The position numbers were made by a program, and so were the translations under genes. Positions 15,197 through 15,396 of a DNA stretch of 15,396 nucleotides are shown here, one piece after another (the stretch's first letter is position 1; each line of letters starts with the position of its first letter). This stretch comes from JBQTKD01 sp052389435 (lineage in GTDB: Bacteria; Actinomycetota; Actinomycetes; Sporichthyales; Sporichthyaceae). The stretch spans positions 1 to 15,396 of the forward strand of contig JBQTIB010000097.1 in NCBI GenBank assembly GCA_052389435.1, written 5' to 3'. The notes under the pieces are model-generated. The model was not told where the DNA came from, made no database searches, and saw nothing but the letters and a program-made list of their open reading frames with translations.

Positions 15197-15251
15197 TCTA
15201 ACGATCCAACCGATTCAGTTCAGCCTTGCCTGGAGCTGTCCGAGGACAGAT

Positions 15252-15396
15252 TTACTTCCAGGTGTAGATGACGAACTGGTCCGGGTCGGCCGCGAAGCCG
15301 GACGGCGAACCGTCGGGGTTCGAGACGGTGTTGGTGCTGGTGTACTTGTAGATGAACTCACGGCCCTGGCCGTAGTTCTTGTTCCAGTTGTTGCCG
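15252..15396 (-). CDS. Unrecognised protein, C-terminal 47 residues only
   Basis: An open frame entering from the right edge ends with TAA at 15252-15254. The visible 47 residues are rich in Asn, Tyr, Gly and Asp (NNWNKNYGQG, then FIYKYTSTNT, ending DQFVIYTWK). The composition, with no cysteine and an aromatic C-terminus, would suit an exported beta-rich protein, but this is a guess. Reality is supported by actinobacterial codon use (third positions almost all G or C) and by the strong terminator just downstream. The start, length and family cannot be judged from this window. Confidence 0.7.
   Translation of the reverse strand, partial: GNNWNKNYGQGREFIYKYTSTNTVSNPDGSPSGFAADPDQFVIYTWK

Overview
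The window is high-GC, gene-dense DNA from an actinobacterium, carrying 13 complete protein genes, one gene remnant and one gene cut by the right edge. The assignment rests on high GC, frequent GTG starts, GTGA stop/start overlaps, and the order dxr - site-2 protease - ispG - DUF4081-type GNAT. That order matches, as I recall it, the Mycobacterium tuberculosis segment Rv2870c-Rv2867c. No rRNA, tRNA, insertion sequence, integrase or CRISPR array was seen.

Almost everything is on the minus strand, so transcription runs from high to low coordinates. Right edge: the last 47 codons of an unrecognised protein (15252-15396) end at a strong hairpin terminator (15160-15196). Block 1 (15086 to 8286): rlmN (23S rRNA/tRNA adenine C2 methyltransferase), a suppressor-of-fused-like protein overlapping it by GTGA, a PrpE-type acyl-CoA synthetase, a GabD-type aldehyde dehydrogenase, a CHAD protein and a CYTH protein. 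The block ends at a perfect 15-bp hairpin (8241-8274).

Middle: one plus-strand gene (7662-8234) encodes a lipoprotein with a Cu,Zn-superoxide-dismutase-like core. Its copper ligands can be found but no zinc ligands are evident. It converges on the same hairpin. A 254-bp divergent spacer with two small inverted repeats separates it from block 2.

Block 2 (7407 to 18): a lipoprotein with three META/HslJ-like domains, a remnant resembling the C-terminus of an ArsR-type regulator, a second two-domain META-like lipoprotein, then dxr, the site-2 protease (Rip1/RseP family), ispG and two GNAT acetyltransferases. The remnant, META gene 2 and dxr are linked by successive GTGA overlaps, and the other gaps are 11-46 bp, so this looks like one operon. 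It joins two enzymes of the MEP isoprenoid pathway (Dxr, IspG) to an intramembrane protease and to extracytoplasmic lipoproteins. The biosynthetic core is ordinary actinobacterial housekeeping. The least explained parts are the META pair, the regulator remnant between them, and the SOD-like lipoprotein transcribed divergently from them.
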